Assembly: GCF_014199985.1 (NCBI RefSeq)
Contig: NZ_JACHOS010000027.1
Location: 1 to 50,938 of the forward strand
DNA: 50,938 nucleotides
Reading direction: 5' to 3'
DNA from: Methylorubrum rhodesianum
Lineage (GTDB): Bacteria; Pseudomonadota; Alphaproteobacteria; Rhizobiales; Beijerinckiaceae
This document shows, in pieces, positions 13,601 through 21,314 of this stretch. Positions within the stretch are counted from its first letter, which is position 1, and each line of letters begins with the position of its first letter. Both the position numbers and the translations under genes were made by a program. Below the pieces are notes generated by a model. The model saw only the letters and a program-made list of their open reading frames with translations, was not told where the DNA came from and did no database searches.

Positions 13601-14377
13601 TCAGCGTTCCGGTGCCGGTACCGCGAACTTGCCGAAGGCAGGCACTTCGGGATCCTCGAAGCATAGGTGCAAGACCAATTGGCCAAGGGGTAAGACCTTT
13701 TTGACCACCGGAAATGCGCCGGAAGTCATATCGATTGGAGCGTTGTTCTCTCCGGCGAGGGTGACCAGAGCAGCAGCTTGAAGGCTCAGTGCCGATGGCA
13801 ACCATGTCGTTAGCGGCATCGACTCTGCTACAATTCTTGCTATCGAACCGGGGCCAGGAATGCCGGGTCCTAGGAACTTTTCTTCGGCAGGAGTGAGCTT
13901 AGTCTGCTGGTACTTCATCCGATAGAATGATTGGAGGAAGTGGAGGTTCGGCTCCGTTAGGACGCTCAGAGCGCGAGCTATTTCCATTCTTTCGGTGGGT
14001 GGGCGGTGCGCTTTTCCAATTTCAGCGACGGCGCGGGAGAGCGCATCGGCCATCCGCGGATTCGTCTCGGTGAGCAGGCGCCGGATGGCGGTGTCGGCCG
14101 TCGTCTGATGCACGTCGTCGGCCTGGAGCCTCTCGCGCGCGCCTGCTTCTAATTGGTCGATCCGGTCGCCGAGTTGATCCAGGAAACGATCCACCAGCCG
14201 TCCGTTCGCGAACTCGACTCCTGCCTGTCCGATATCGAAGGCCAGCGCCGCGAAGGGGATGCTGCTGAGCGCAGCTTTGGCGGTGAGCACACCGACTTTT
14301 TGCATCAGCATCGGCCCTGACCGCATCGGTTTTGGGGAGGCCGAATCGCTGGGCACAAGGTCGCTGCTCACGTCCAA
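13601..14377 (-). CDS. Leftward accessory gene with a hydrophobic N-terminal segment
   Basis: This 258-aa protein is not recognised. Residues 23-55 include a hydrophobic stretch (TAKAALSSIPFAALAFDIG) that could insert in or lie on a membrane. Helical segments follow (ANGRLVDRFLDQLGDRIDQL, then IRRLLTETNPRMADALSRAV). The TTG start at 14377 has AAGGA just upstream, and an internal ATG at residue 23 or 25 is possible. Opposite orientation, isolation and somewhat lower GC mark it as a moron gene that could be expressed in the lysogen, for example in superinfection exclusion or defence. That role is inference. Confidence 0.65.
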   Translation of the reverse strand: MDVSSDLVPSDSASPKPMRSGPMLMQKVGVLTAKAALSSIPFAALAFDIGQAGVEFANGRLVDRFLDQLGDRIDQLEAGARERLQADDVHQTTADTAIRRLLTETNPRMADALSRAVAEIGKAHRPPTERMEIARALSVLTEPNLHFLQSFYRMKYQQTKLTPAEEKFLGPGIPGPGSIARIVAESMPLTTWLPSALSLQAAALVTLAGENNAPIDMTSGAFPVVKKVLPLGQLVLHLCFEDPEVPAFGKFAVPAPER

Positions 14378-14755
14378 TGTCCTTCTCTAAAGTCGATGGT
14401 TGGCCGACGAACTCAGCAGAACGGCCCTTGACTGCCAACCTTTCCTTGCGGCATATCCCGTCGTGCAAAGATTTATTCGGCCCCGGCGGACATTCCGCGC
14501 GGGGCCGATGTCGTTTCGGGCTCTTGCCCGAGCGAGATGATGCGGCGGCGGGGCCAACCCCGCAGGAAAAGGGCTTGGGACTTCTGCGGGATCAGGAGCC
14601 CTGCGGCTTCGGCCAATACCCATTCAGATCGTCTGTACCCGCAGGCGCCGCATCTCCCCTTCGAACCGTCCTCTCGCCCGCACGTTGCTCTGGCAGACGA
14701 CGGCCACGCTCTCTGGTAAGATCCCGGTCATGCTGGTCCTGATGCGGACGGCGCG
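14378..14755. other. Gene-free region with hairpins between early and recombinase genes
   Basis: No convincing gene occupies this 378-bp stretch; the frames open here give Arg/Pro-rich products. It holds a strong hairpin at 14478-14507 (CGGCCCCG and CGGGGCCG arms, with an inner GCGG/CCGC pair) and a second repeat with CCCGCAG and CTGCGGG arms near 14559-14590. It probably contains the leftward promoter of the gene at 13601-14377 and the end of other transcripts. A small RNA is possible but unsupported. Confidence 0.4.
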
Positions 14756-15019
14756 ATGAGCGCCCACGCCATCGCCGCCGAGATGCGCGCGAAGATCCGC
14801 GCGGAGCGGCGGCGCCGTCGCTGTGGCGACCAAGCCGCCGAGCTCGAGGCCCGCGACACGTTCTGCGCTCAGCTCGAGCACGGCCTCAATGACCTGGTCC
14901 GCGCGATCGGCACGTCCGAGGGGCTGTCCCTCCGGGTCGGCGAGCGCGTGTTCGGCCGCCGCGTCGTGTCGGTGGTCACCCGCGAGCGGGCGCTTCCGCG
15001 CCGGGTCGCACGGGGCTGA
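14756..15019 (+). CDS. Small basic hypothetical protein
   Basis: This 87-aa protein has an Arg-rich N-terminal helix (AEMRAKIRAERRRRRCGD), an acidic middle (LEARDTFCAQLEHGLNDLVR) and a beta-like C-terminus (SLRVGERVFGRRVVSVVTRE). No clear ribosome site precedes the ATG. It lies just before the inverted-repeat cluster upstream of the recombinase. The function is unknown. Confidence 0.5.
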   Translation: MSAHAIAAEMRAKIRAERRRRRCGDQAAELEARDTFCAQLEHGLNDLVRAIGTSEGLSLRVGERVFGRRVVSVVTRERALPRRVARG

Positions 15020-15025
15020 AAACGA

Positions 15026-15087
15026 GGGCTGAAAAGCCCCGAAAACGCATTCTCAAGATTATGCGTTGAAACGCCGAAAAATTCGGC
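15026..15087. repeat. Three stacked inverted repeats upstream of the serine recombinase
   Basis: Within 62 bp lie GGGCT/AGCCC with a GAAA loop (15026-15039), AACGCAT/ATGCGTT with a 10-nt spacer (15044-15067) and GCCGAA/TTCGGC with an AAA centre (15073-15087). An AT-rich CATATATC follows before the gene. The stretch is far more AT-rich than its surroundings. It may be the recombinase's crossover (attP or res) site or its operator. Confidence 0.5.
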
Positions 15088-15117
15088 AAATTCCGCATAT
15101 ATCACAGAGACTTAGGC

Positions 15118-15966
15118 ATGGTTTCGGGCTCCAAGCGCGTCGGGCGCCTGAAGGCCCGGAATAAAATCCAGTCCGATGCCCGAGCGGCGGTCGCCACGAA
15201 GGCGGTCGCCTACATCCGGGTCTCGACTGAAGAGCAGGCGGCAACCGGCCACGGCCTCGAAACCCAGGACAAGGCGGTCCGCGCCTTCGCTGAGAGCCAG
15301 GGATACGATCTCGTCGACGTCATCGGCGACCCTGGGGTGTCGGGCGCGACCCGACCATCCGATCGCCCGGGCTTCGGCCGCATCCTGGAATTGGCGTCCG
15401 ACGGCGCCTTCACGGTGTTGCTGGTCTACAAGTTCGACCGCCTCGCCCGTGAGATCCGGTTCGCCGTCACGACGGTGTCTGACCTCGCCGAGCAGCATGA
15501 CGTGGTGATCCGTTCCGTGACGGAGCCGATCGACACGGCGACCCCGATGGGCCGCACGTTGTTCGCGATCCTCGCCGGCATGGCCGAGAACGAACGCTTC
15601 GCCATCCGAGACCGGACGGCGGGCGGTCGGACGACCAAGGCCACACGCGGCGGCTATGCCGGTGGCCGGGTGCCGTACGGCTACGCGCTCAGCCCCGAGG
15701 GCGTGCTGCAAATCGTGCCGGACCAGGCGAAGATCGTTCGGCGCATCTTCGCCGAGCGGCGCCGACGGCGGACGCAGGCGGAGATCGCTGCCGGGCTGAA
15801 CGCCGACGGCATCCCGAGCCCCCGTGGCGGTCGCTGGCATCAAGCCCGCGTCGGCTACATCCTCGACAACCCGAAATACCGTGGCGCGATCGAGTACCTG
15901 TTCAGATGGAGCGGGACCGAGACGCACGTCCTGCAGCCGGACGCGCACGCCGCGATCATCGGCTGA
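15118..15966 (+). CDS. Serine recombinase (resolvase/invertase/integrase family)
   Basis: This 282-aa protein has an N-terminal resolvase catalytic domain (about 27-170) with nucleophile Ser36 in YIRVSTEEQ, the arginines of YKFDRLAREIRF (104-115) and the AGMAENER stretch (153-160). A Recombinase-family DNA-binding domain follows (about 180-265: GGYAGGRVPYGYALSPEG, then TQAEIAAGLNADGIPSPRGG). It lacks the long zinc-ribbon and coiled-coil part of 450-600-aa serine integrases. It may integrate and excise the phage, although it lies about 15 kb inside the phage genome rather than at an end. Confidence 0.9.
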   Translation: MVSGSKRVGRLKARNKIQSDARAAVATKAVAYIRVSTEEQAATGHGLETQDKAVRAFAESQGYDLVDVIGDPGVSGATRPSDRPGFGRILELASDGAFTVLLVYKFDRLAREIRFAVTTVSDLAEQHDVVIRSVTEPIDTATPMGRTLFAILAGMAENERFAIRDRTAGGRTTKATRGGYAGGRVPYGYALSPEGVLQIVPDQAKIVRRIFAERRRRRTQAEIAAGLNADGIPSPRGGRWHQARVGYILDNPKYRGAIEYLFRWSGTETHVLQPDAHAAIIG

Positions 15967-15969
15967 TCC

Positions 15970-16173
15970 ATGATCGTCCCGCCCATCGCCTTTCAGTCCG
16001 GCCTCACCGCCTGGCAGCACGTCGCCGCGGGCCCGCGCCACCGGATCGAACTCGGCTCCTCCTCCGCCTGCTGGACGCCCGACCGCGACGAGGCCGCGAC
16101 CTTCCTGACCGCCGACGCGGCCTGGGACCACGTCTTCGCTGACTGCCTGCCCCCGGTGAGGGTCCGTTCCTGA
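15970..16173 (+). CDS. Small hypothetical protein
   Basis: This 67-aa protein starts MIVPPIAFQSGLTAWQHVAA 3 bp after the recombinase stop, so it may be co-transcribed with it. It contains two tryptophans and two cysteines without a metal-site spacing. It opens a chain of tiny genes that mostly overlap by 3-4 nt. The function is unknown. Confidence 0.5.
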   Translation: MIVPPIAFQSGLTAWQHVAAGPRHRIELGSSSACWTPDRDEAATFLTADAAWDHVFADCLPPVRVRS

Positions 16174-16346
16174 TGAGCCCAGTCGATCGCGCTGCCGCCG
16201 ACCTGCCCGAGCCCGATCCGGTGCTCACCGGCGAGGAGGCTGAAGCGCTAGGCGAGCCCAGCCCGTCCGAGCAGGCGCTTGCCGCGATCGCCGCCGACGA
16301 GGCACGCGAGTCGCGCCGGGCCATGATGCAGAGGTTCCGGCTGTGA
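16173..16346 (+). CDS. Small acidic protein
   Basis: A 57-aa, strongly acidic ORF (MSPVDRAAADLPEPDPVLTG at the start) ends in a basic RRAMMQRFRL tail. Its ATG overlaps the previous stop and its stop overlaps the next GTG. It is probably helical and partly disordered. The function is unknown. Confidence 0.5.
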   Translation: MSPVDRAAADLPEPDPVLTGEEAEALGEPSPSEQALAAIAADEARESRRAMMQRFRL

Positions 16347-16570
16347 CCCTCACCAATGCCCAGATCGAGGACCTGCCCGAGTTGATCCGGGACATCGTCA
16401 TCGTCGATCGAAACGTGGAGTTTCTCCGCCGTGGCATCGCGAAGCCCGTCGTCTCAATCGAGGTGGCGCGCCTGTTCCGGTCCAAGCTGAACTTTCGCCG
16501 CGAGCTGACGGAAGCTGCGGCTCAGGTCTGGGGCCACCGCCTCTCCGGCGAAGGTCCGGCGCGATGCTGA
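16343..16570 (+). CDS. Small hypothetical protein
   Basis: This 75-aa ORF has a GTG start in a GTGA overlap. The product (MTLTNAQIEDLPELIRDIVI at the start, then EVARLFRSKLNFRRELTEAA) looks helical and well folded. No family is recognised. Confidence 0.55.
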   Translation: MTLTNAQIEDLPELIRDIVIVDRNVEFLRRGIAKPVVSIEVARLFRSKLNFRRELTEAAAQVWGHRLSGEGPARC

Positions 16571-16731
16571 GCGTCCTCGAAAAGCGCGTCTTCGAGGCTC
16601 GCCGGGCGCTCGACGCCGCCCGCGACGCCCGCGAGCGCAACCACAGCACCGAGACCGCGGCCGCGGTCGCAATCGCGCAGCAGCACTTCGACGACGCCCG
16701 GCGAGCCGCGGCGCGATGGGACGTCGTCTGA
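16564..16731 (+). CDS. Small helical protein
   Basis: A 55-aa ORF (MLSVLEKRVFEARRALDAAR at the start) looks like a continuous amphipathic or coiled-coil helix. It overlaps both neighbours. Such short coiled coils can act as protein adaptors, but nothing specific can be said. Confidence 0.5.
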   Translation: MLSVLEKRVFEARRALDAARDARERNHSTETAAAVAIAQQHFDDARRAAARWDVV

Positions 16732-16916
16732 TGCAGCGCCTCGCCGCCCTCCTCTTCCTCGCCGGCATCGCCGTCGCTGCGCTCCTGAAGCGCCGCGTGC
16801 CGCGCCCGCCCGCAGCCTTCACCGATTCCGTCGTGATCAGCGAGCAGGAGGCCGACCGCCTCGCGCTCCTGCTCTGCGACTGCCCCGACTGCATGCCGTC
16901 CTGGAGCGTCCATTGA
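16731..16916 (+). CDS. Small membrane-anchored protein
   Basis: This 61-aa ORF has an N-terminal membrane segment (MQRLAALLFLAGIAVAALLK) followed by a basic linker, an acidic helix and a CDCPDC cysteine cluster near the end that could bind metal. It begins in an ATGA-type overlap. The function is unknown. Confidence 0.55.
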   Translation: MQRLAALLFLAGIAVAALLKRRVPRPPAAFTDSVVISEQEADRLALLLCDCPDCMPSWSVH

Positions 16917-17101
16917 CCTGCTCGAAGTCCTACGCTCTCGGCCGGTGGCGCGGCGCGATGAACAAGCCGCGTCCGGTGGCGCTGGCGGACACCGTTTGCC
17001 GTGCCTCCTACGAGGAGGGCCACGACGCGGGCCGGGCCGAGCGCATGGAGCGCGACGCCGCCCGCCGCAGCAAAGGCCGCGCGCCGTCATGGACGCGCTG
17101 A
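16913..17101 (+). CDS. Small hypothetical protein, start uncertain
   Basis: The frame can start at a TTG (16913, overlapping the previous stop) for 62 aa, or at ATG 16958 for 47 aa (MNKPRPVALADTVCRASYEE). Neither has a strong ribosome site. The later part (EEGHDAGRAERMERDAARRS) is a charged helix. The function is unknown. Confidence 0.4.
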   Translation: MTCSKSYALGRWRGAMNKPRPVALADTVCRASYEEGHDAGRAERMERDAARRSKGRAPSWTR

Positions 17102-17262
17102 TCCTCGGCGATCCCGAGTTCCAGGCGCACGCGGTCGCGGTTGCCGCGCGCGTGCCGGCCCACATCGAGTTCGCCCGCGGTCTCGTCCTGGTCGCCATCC
17201 TCGTCTTGGCGCTGACGGTCGCGCTCGACCTCGCGCTCCCAGAGCGAGGCCCGCGCCGATGA
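17089..17262 (+). CDS. Small single-pass membrane protein
   Basis: This 57-aa ORF has a soluble N-terminus (MDALILGDPEFQAHAVAVAA) and one strong membrane helix (RGLVLVAILVLALTVALDLA) with a short basic tail. It overlaps the previous gene by 13 nt and the next by 4 nt. The function is unknown. Confidence 0.5.
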   Translation: MDALILGDPEFQAHAVAVAARVPAHIEFARGLVLVAILVLALTVALDLALPERGPRR

Positions 17263-17465
17263 TCTCGCTCCTCGCCGTCGTCATGGTCTGCGCTCTGAAC
17301 GTGGCGCCGGCCGACTGCACCCGCGCGACCGCCCTCGACGTCATCGTCCAGCCCGTCGGCCTGCCCACCGAGTGCATGCAGGTCGGTCCGACGCTGGCCG
17401 CCTCGACGTTCGGGGCGCTCGACGGACGGTACGTGAAGACGGCGTGCGAGCGGCGGAAGAGCTGA
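17259..17465 (+). CDS. Small secreted cysteine-containing protein
   Basis: This 68-aa ORF has a signal-peptide-like start (MISLLAVVMVCALNVAPADC) and further cysteines in PTECMQ and KTACERR. It is probably exported to the periplasm. Its layout parallels the secreted ORF at 11018. The function is unknown. Confidence 0.5.
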   Translation: MISLLAVVMVCALNVAPADCTRATALDVIVQPVGLPTECMQVGPTLAASTFGALDGRYVKTACERRKS

Positions 17466-17527
17466 TGCGCGCGCTCCCGCCCATGCAGCAGCAGCCCCCG
17501 CGGCTGCCGCCCATCATCACGTGGTGA
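17465..17527 (+). CDS. Proline-rich micro-ORF (weak call)
   Basis: Twenty codons (MRALPPMQQQPPRLPPIITW) start in an ATGA overlap with the previous stop. Translation by coupling is possible, but the size makes chance likely. Confidence 0.25.
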   Translation: MRALPPMQQQPPRLPPIITW

Positions 17528-17534
17528 GGACACC

Positions 17535-17606
17535 ATGGCTCGGACGACCAACACCATCCTCGACCCGCTGACCGGCGAGCTCGTCACCATTGTCGTGAAG
17601 CGCTGA
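17535..17606 (+). CDS. Micro-ORF before the structural genes (weak call)
   Basis: This 23-codon ORF begins MARTTNTILDPLTGELVTIV. A GAGG lies about 6 nt before the ATG, and the peptide looks protein-like rather than random. It could be a genuine micro-protein. No homologue can be named. Confidence 0.35.
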   Translation: MARTTNTILDPLTGELVTIVVKR

Positions 17607-17628
17607 ACGCCGACCCGCAGGGCCGGCC

Positions 17629-18354
17629 ATGCTGACCTTCGACAGTTCGAGCTTCGACGTCACGGCCCGAGCGGTCGATCGCGCGGGCAAGCAGGCCCGC
17701 TTCGTTGCTGCCTTCGCGCTCACCAACGCGATGAAGGATGCCCGCGAGGGCGAGATCGGCACGATGCGCTCGGTCTTCGACCGGCCGACGCGGTTCACCT
17801 TGAACTCGCTTCAGGTGCGACCGGCGACCAAGCAGAACCTGACCGCCACACTCGGTTTCAAGGAGGGTCACGGCAGCGTCCCGGCCTGGAAGTACCTCGG
17901 CCCGCACGTGGCCGGCGGGCCGCGGCGCCGGAAGCGCTTCGAGATGCTGCTGATCCGCCACGGGATCATGCTCGGATCGGAGTTTGCCGTCCCAGCACGC
18001 GCCGCGCCGCTTGACGGTTCCGGCAACGTGTCGGGCGCCTTCATCACCCGGATGCTGTCGGCGCTCGGCGCGCAGTCAGATCGGATGCAGAACACAGCGC
18101 GGCGCCCCACGCGCAGCAACCGGAAGCGAAACCTCGACTACTTCGTTCTGCGTGGCACGAAGGCGCCGAACGGCATCTACCTGCGTCAGGGACGATCGGC
18201 GACGCCAGTCTTCATCTTCGTGAACAGCGCGAACTACAAGAAGCGGTTCCCCTACTACGAGAAGGCGCAGGCCATCGTGCCGGCGGCCTTCCGGAAGCAC
18301 TTTGCGGCGGGGTGGGATCGCTTCGTCCTCGGCGAGATGCGGCGGGCCGCCTGA
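17629..18354 (+). CDS. Hypothetical phage protein upstream of terminase
   Basis: This 241-aa basic protein begins MLTFDSSSFDVTARAVDRAG. The first helix (KQARFVAAFALTNAMKDARE), the strand-rich middle (TLNSLQVRPATKQNLTATLG) and the C-terminal YEKAQAIVPAAFRKHFAAG are reminiscent of lambda gpZ-type tail completion proteins, although gpZ usually sits later in the operon. I offer that only as a possibility. The gene is separated from the terminase genes by the candidate cos region. Confidence 0.5.
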   Translation: MLTFDSSSFDVTARAVDRAGKQARFVAAFALTNAMKDAREGEIGTMRSVFDRPTRFTLNSLQVRPATKQNLTATLGFKEGHGSVPAWKYLGPHVAGGPRRRKRFEMLLIRHGIMLGSEFAVPARAAPLDGSGNVSGAFITRMLSALGAQSDRMQNTARRPTRSNRKRNLDYFVLRGTKAPNGIYLRQGRSATPVFIFVNSANYKKRFPYYEKAQAIVPAAFRKHFAAGWDRFVLGEMRRAA

Positions 18355-18490
18355 CCCTGGGCGGAGCGAGGGGCGCACCCCCTCCCCGGCAAGGGGGTAC
18401 CCCCCACCCCTTTGGGTCCTCCCCGAGGGGGGTACGGGCCGAGGGTAATTCGGACCCCGGCGGTTCACCCTCTGAGAATTTTTGAAATCA
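18355..18490. other. Candidate packaging (cos) region with G/C-run repeats
   Basis: This gap lies directly before the Nu1-like gene, where cos lies in lambda. It contains the perfect 9-bp inverted repeat GTACCCCCC (18397-18405) and GGGGGGTAC (18427-18435), a nested ACCC/GGGT pair, and the palindrome GGGGGTACCCCC at 18393-18404. An AT-rich stretch follows at 18476-18487 that could bind IHF. No gene fits here. A terminator is a weaker alternative because no T-run follows. Confidence 0.45.
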
Positions 18491-19090
18491 ATGGCAGCGT
18501 CAGCACCCCCCTCCGCGATCGGGGCCGACGAGCTGCGCGGCCCCTTCAGCCAGAAGCGGATCGCGGCGCTCCTCGACGTCCACCGCAACACGGTGGCGAA
18601 GTGGATCGACGAGGGCTGCCCGGTCGTCCAGCGCGCCGACCGTGACCGCGGAATCGAGTGGGAGCTTTCGCTTCCCGAGATCGTCGAATGGCGGATCTCG
18701 CGATCCGTACAGAGCGCGGTCGCCGGCTACCAGGGCGACGCCGGGCTCATCACCAAGGAAGAGGCCGACCGCCGCCGCGCGGTGGCGAACGCCATCACCG
18801 CCGAGATCAGCGCGGACGAGGCGCTCCGCTCCGTTGTCTCCCGGCACGATGCCGTCGCCGACATGGCGACCTTCTGCCAGGTCCTGAAGACCGGGCTCGC
18901 GAACATGGCGGCCAAGGTCGCCGCCCGCGCGACCACGATGACCAACGCCTCGGAGATCGAGGCCATGGCCCAGACCGAAATGAACCGGGCCTTCACGGCG
19001 GCGCGCGAGGAGATCGCGCTGCGCTGGTTCGCCAAACGCGACACGGATCATGACGCCGGCGGATCGGATCAACCTTCATCGGAGGGGTGA
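18491..19090 (+). CDS. Terminase small subunit, Nu1-like
   Basis: This 199-aa protein has an N-terminal winged helix-turn-helix (about 18-65: SQKRIAALLDVHRNTVAKWI, then a wing and IEWELSLPEIVEWRI). That is the DNA-recognition domain of lambda Nu1-type subunits, which bind cos and position the large subunit. The C-terminal half is helical and should contact GpA. The ATG at 18491 is preferred over the in-frame TTG at 18482. It overlaps the large subunit by 41 nt. Confidence 0.8.
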   Translation: MAASAPPSAIGADELRGPFSQKRIAALLDVHRNTVAKWIDEGCPVVQRADRDRGIEWELSLPEIVEWRISRSVQSAVAGYQGDAGLITKEEADRRRAVANAITAEISADEALRSVVSRHDAVADMATFCQVLKTGLANMAAKVAARATTMTNASEIEAMAQTEMNRAFTAAREEIALRWFAKRDTDHDAGGSDQPSSEG

Positions 19091-21086
19091 TTACCCGGAC
19101 GGGCGCGTCGCGCTACGCACCGAGCTCGACGTCCTCTTCGACGAGGCGCTCGCCTTCAAGGCGCTGATGAGCGGCTCGGCCTGGGCCGAAGAGCACGGGC
19201 GGATCCCGAAGAGCACCGGCGCCGAGAGCGGCCCGGTCACCCTCTACGGCTACCAGCGCGGTCTCCTCGACGCGATGTGCGACCCGACGGTGCCGCTGGT
19301 CACCGTGCTGAAGGCGGCCCGCGTCGGCTACACCCGGCTCGCCACGCTGGCGATCGGCTACCACCTGCACCAAGACCCGACCCTGTGCGCGGTTGCGCAG
19401 CCGGTCGAGGACGACGCGGAAGAGTTCGGCGGCACCGAGATCGGGCCGATGCTTCGGGAGACCCCGGTGCTCGCCCGCCTGCTCCGCCCGGCCCGCGCCG
19501 GCGAGAAGAAGGACAAGGCGACCTTCTACCAGATGGCGAACGGTGCCCTGGTTCGGGTCGTCGGCGCCGCCTCGGACGACGCGTTCCGGCGCTACTCGGC
19601 CCGCTTCATGTTCGCCGACGAGATCGACGGCGACGGCTGGACGCCCGGCGCCAAGACCCAGGGCGACAAGCTCAAGTTGTTCTGGACGCGCGGAGAGACA
19701 TTTTACAACCGCAAGCAGGTCCGGGGGTCGACGCCGCTCATTGAGGAAACGAGCCGGGTCTGGAAGCTGTGGCTGGCGAGCGATCAGCGCCGCTACTTCG
19801 TCCCCTGCCCGCACTGCTCCGAGGCCGCGGGCGAGCTCGACGGCTGGCAGTATCTCGACTGGGGCGGCAAGGACACGCTGCACGGCGTGAAGTGGGACCT
19901 GCACGACGATGGGTCGCTGAAGGACGTTTGGTACCAGGGCACCTGCGGCTGCATCATCCACGAGACCCACAAGGTCTGGATGGACGCCCATGGCGAGTGG
20001 CGGGCGACCGCGACGCCGCGCACGCCCGGTCATGTCGGCTTCCACCTCTGGACCGGCATGTCGCTCAACGCGAACGCGGCCTGGCCCGTGATCGTGCAGG
20101 AATGGCTCGAGGCGCAGGACGATCCGCTCTCGCTGATCCAGCCCTTCGTGAACCTCCGACTCGGTCGGCCCTACCGGGCGACCTTCGGCCACGAGGTGAA
20201 GCCCTCCTCCTTCCTGGAGCGGCTTGAGGAGTACGGCGCCGAGGTCCCGGACTGGGTCTCGTTCCTGACGTTCGGCGGCGACGTCCAGTCCGGCGCCAAC
20301 GCCCGCATCGAGGGCGCGGTCTGGGGCTGGGGCCCCGGGCTCGAATGCGCGCTGATCGGCCACTTCGTGCTGCCGGGCGATCCGGCCGAGCCCGAGGTCT
20401 GGCGCCAACTCGACACGCTGTTGCGCCGGACCTTCCGGAAGGCCGATGGCACCGAGTTGCGGGTACGCGCCGCGGCCATCGACTCGGGCGGTCACCACAC
20501 CGCCGAGACCTATGCCTTCTGCACCGAGCGCCGGAAGCGCCGGATCTGGGCGATCAAGGGCAAGTCCGAGGCGCGCGGCGCGCGCACCAAGGTCTGGCCT
20601 CGCCTGCCGTCCTCGAAGCTCGGCTCGTCCTGGTACATGGTCGGCGGCAACGCGGCCCGCGACTTCGCCTACGGCTCGCTCGCGGTAATCGACACCGGCC
20701 CGCGCCACGTCCACTTCCCGGTCGAGCCTGCCGCCGGCAGCCGCCCGATCGACACCGAGTACTTCGAACAGCTCACCCGCGAGAAGCTCGTCGTCCGACG
20801 GCAGGGCTTCACCGAGTGGGAGAAGCCCAAGGTCCCGCGCGAGGCGGGCGTGTGCTTCGTGTACGCCTACGTCGCCGTCTGCGGCCTGCAGGCGATGTCC
20901 GGCCGCTACGTCGCGATGGGCCGCATGCCCGAGCGCGATGAGGCGGAACCGGGCAAGGCGGAGAGCCCGGCAGCGGATGCGTTGCCGACCGTTCCGCCGC
21001 CGACCGCTCGCCCGTCCGCTCCGCCGACGCCGCCCCTGGCGCCTCGCGCCGCCACCCCGCCCAGAAGGCGCTCCTCATGGCTGTAG
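19050..21086 (+). CDS. Terminase large subunit, GpA family
   Basis: This 678-aa protein is close to the length of lambda gpA (641). The ATPase domain has the atypical Walker A of this family, KAARVGYT (88-95), and Walker B FMFADEID (186-193). The nuclease domain follows, with FGGDVQSGA (about 408-416) and AAIDSGGHHT (about 472-481) supplying acidic residues. It cuts concatemers at cos and pumps DNA into proheads. The last 50 residues are Pro/Ala-rich and lie beyond the conserved domain. It overlaps gpW by 10 nt. Confidence 0.95.
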   Translation: MTPADRINLHRRGDYPDGRVALRTELDVLFDEALAFKALMSGSAWAEEHGRIPKSTGAESGPVTLYGYQRGLLDAMCDPTVPLVTVLKAARVGYTRLATLAIGYHLHQDPTLCAVAQPVEDDAEEFGGTEIGPMLRETPVLARLLRPARAGEKKDKATFYQMANGALVRVVGAASDDAFRRYSARFMFADEIDGDGWTPGAKTQGDKLKLFWTRGETFYNRKQVRGSTPLIEETSRVWKLWLASDQRRYFVPCPHCSEAAGELDGWQYLDWGGKDTLHGVKWDLHDDGSLKDVWYQGTCGCIIHETHKVWMDAHGEWRATATPRTPGHVGFHLWTGMSLNANAAWPVIVQEWLEAQDDPLSLIQPFVNLRLGRPYRATFGHEVKPSSFLERLEEYGAEVPDWVSFLTFGGDVQSGANARIEGAVWGWGPGLECALIGHFVLPGDPAEPEVWRQLDTLLRRTFRKADGTELRVRAAAIDSGGHHTAETYAFCTERRKRRIWAIKGKSEARGARTKVWPRLPSSKLGSSWYMVGGNAARDFAYGSLAVIDTGPRHVHFPVEPAAGSRPIDTEYFEQLTREKLVVRRQGFTEWEKPKVPREAGVCFVYAYVAVCGLQAMSGRYVAMGRMPERDEAEPGKAESPAADALPTVPPPTARPSAPPTPPLAPRAATPPRRRSSWL

Positions 21087-21313
21087 ACCACACCGCCCAG
21101 ATCGCGGCGATGGAGGCTGCGCTGGCGCAGGGCGTCACCTCCGCGTCCTACGAGGGCAAGAGCGCGAGCTACCGCTCCCTCGAGGAGATGATCCAGACCA
21201 TCGCTTACCTGAAGCGACAGGATGCCAAGGCCGCGGGCCGGGGCCGGGCGGTGGCCGGCTTTGCCGGCTTCTCGCGGGGCTACCGCACCCGCGGTCCGGG
21301 CTACGGCTACTGA
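21077..21313 (+). CDS. Head-tail connector, gpW-like
   Basis: This 78-aa protein resembles lambda gpW, a small alpha/beta protein that plugs the filled head: an N-terminal helix (IAAMEAALAQGVTSASYEG) and RSLEEMIQTIAYLKRQ, followed by a Gly/Arg/Tyr tail. Its position between GpA and portal is the lambda gene order. Confidence 0.8.
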   Translation: MAVDHTAQIAAMEAALAQGVTSASYEGKSASYRSLEEMIQTIAYLKRQDAKAAGRGRAVAGFAGFSRGYRTRGPGYGY

Positions 21314-21314
21314 G

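Noticed and set aside
14378..14755. tRNA or tmRNA in the hairpin-rich gap
   Set aside because: No cloverleaf with a T-arm GTTC motif and matching acceptor stem could be assembled from the hairpins.
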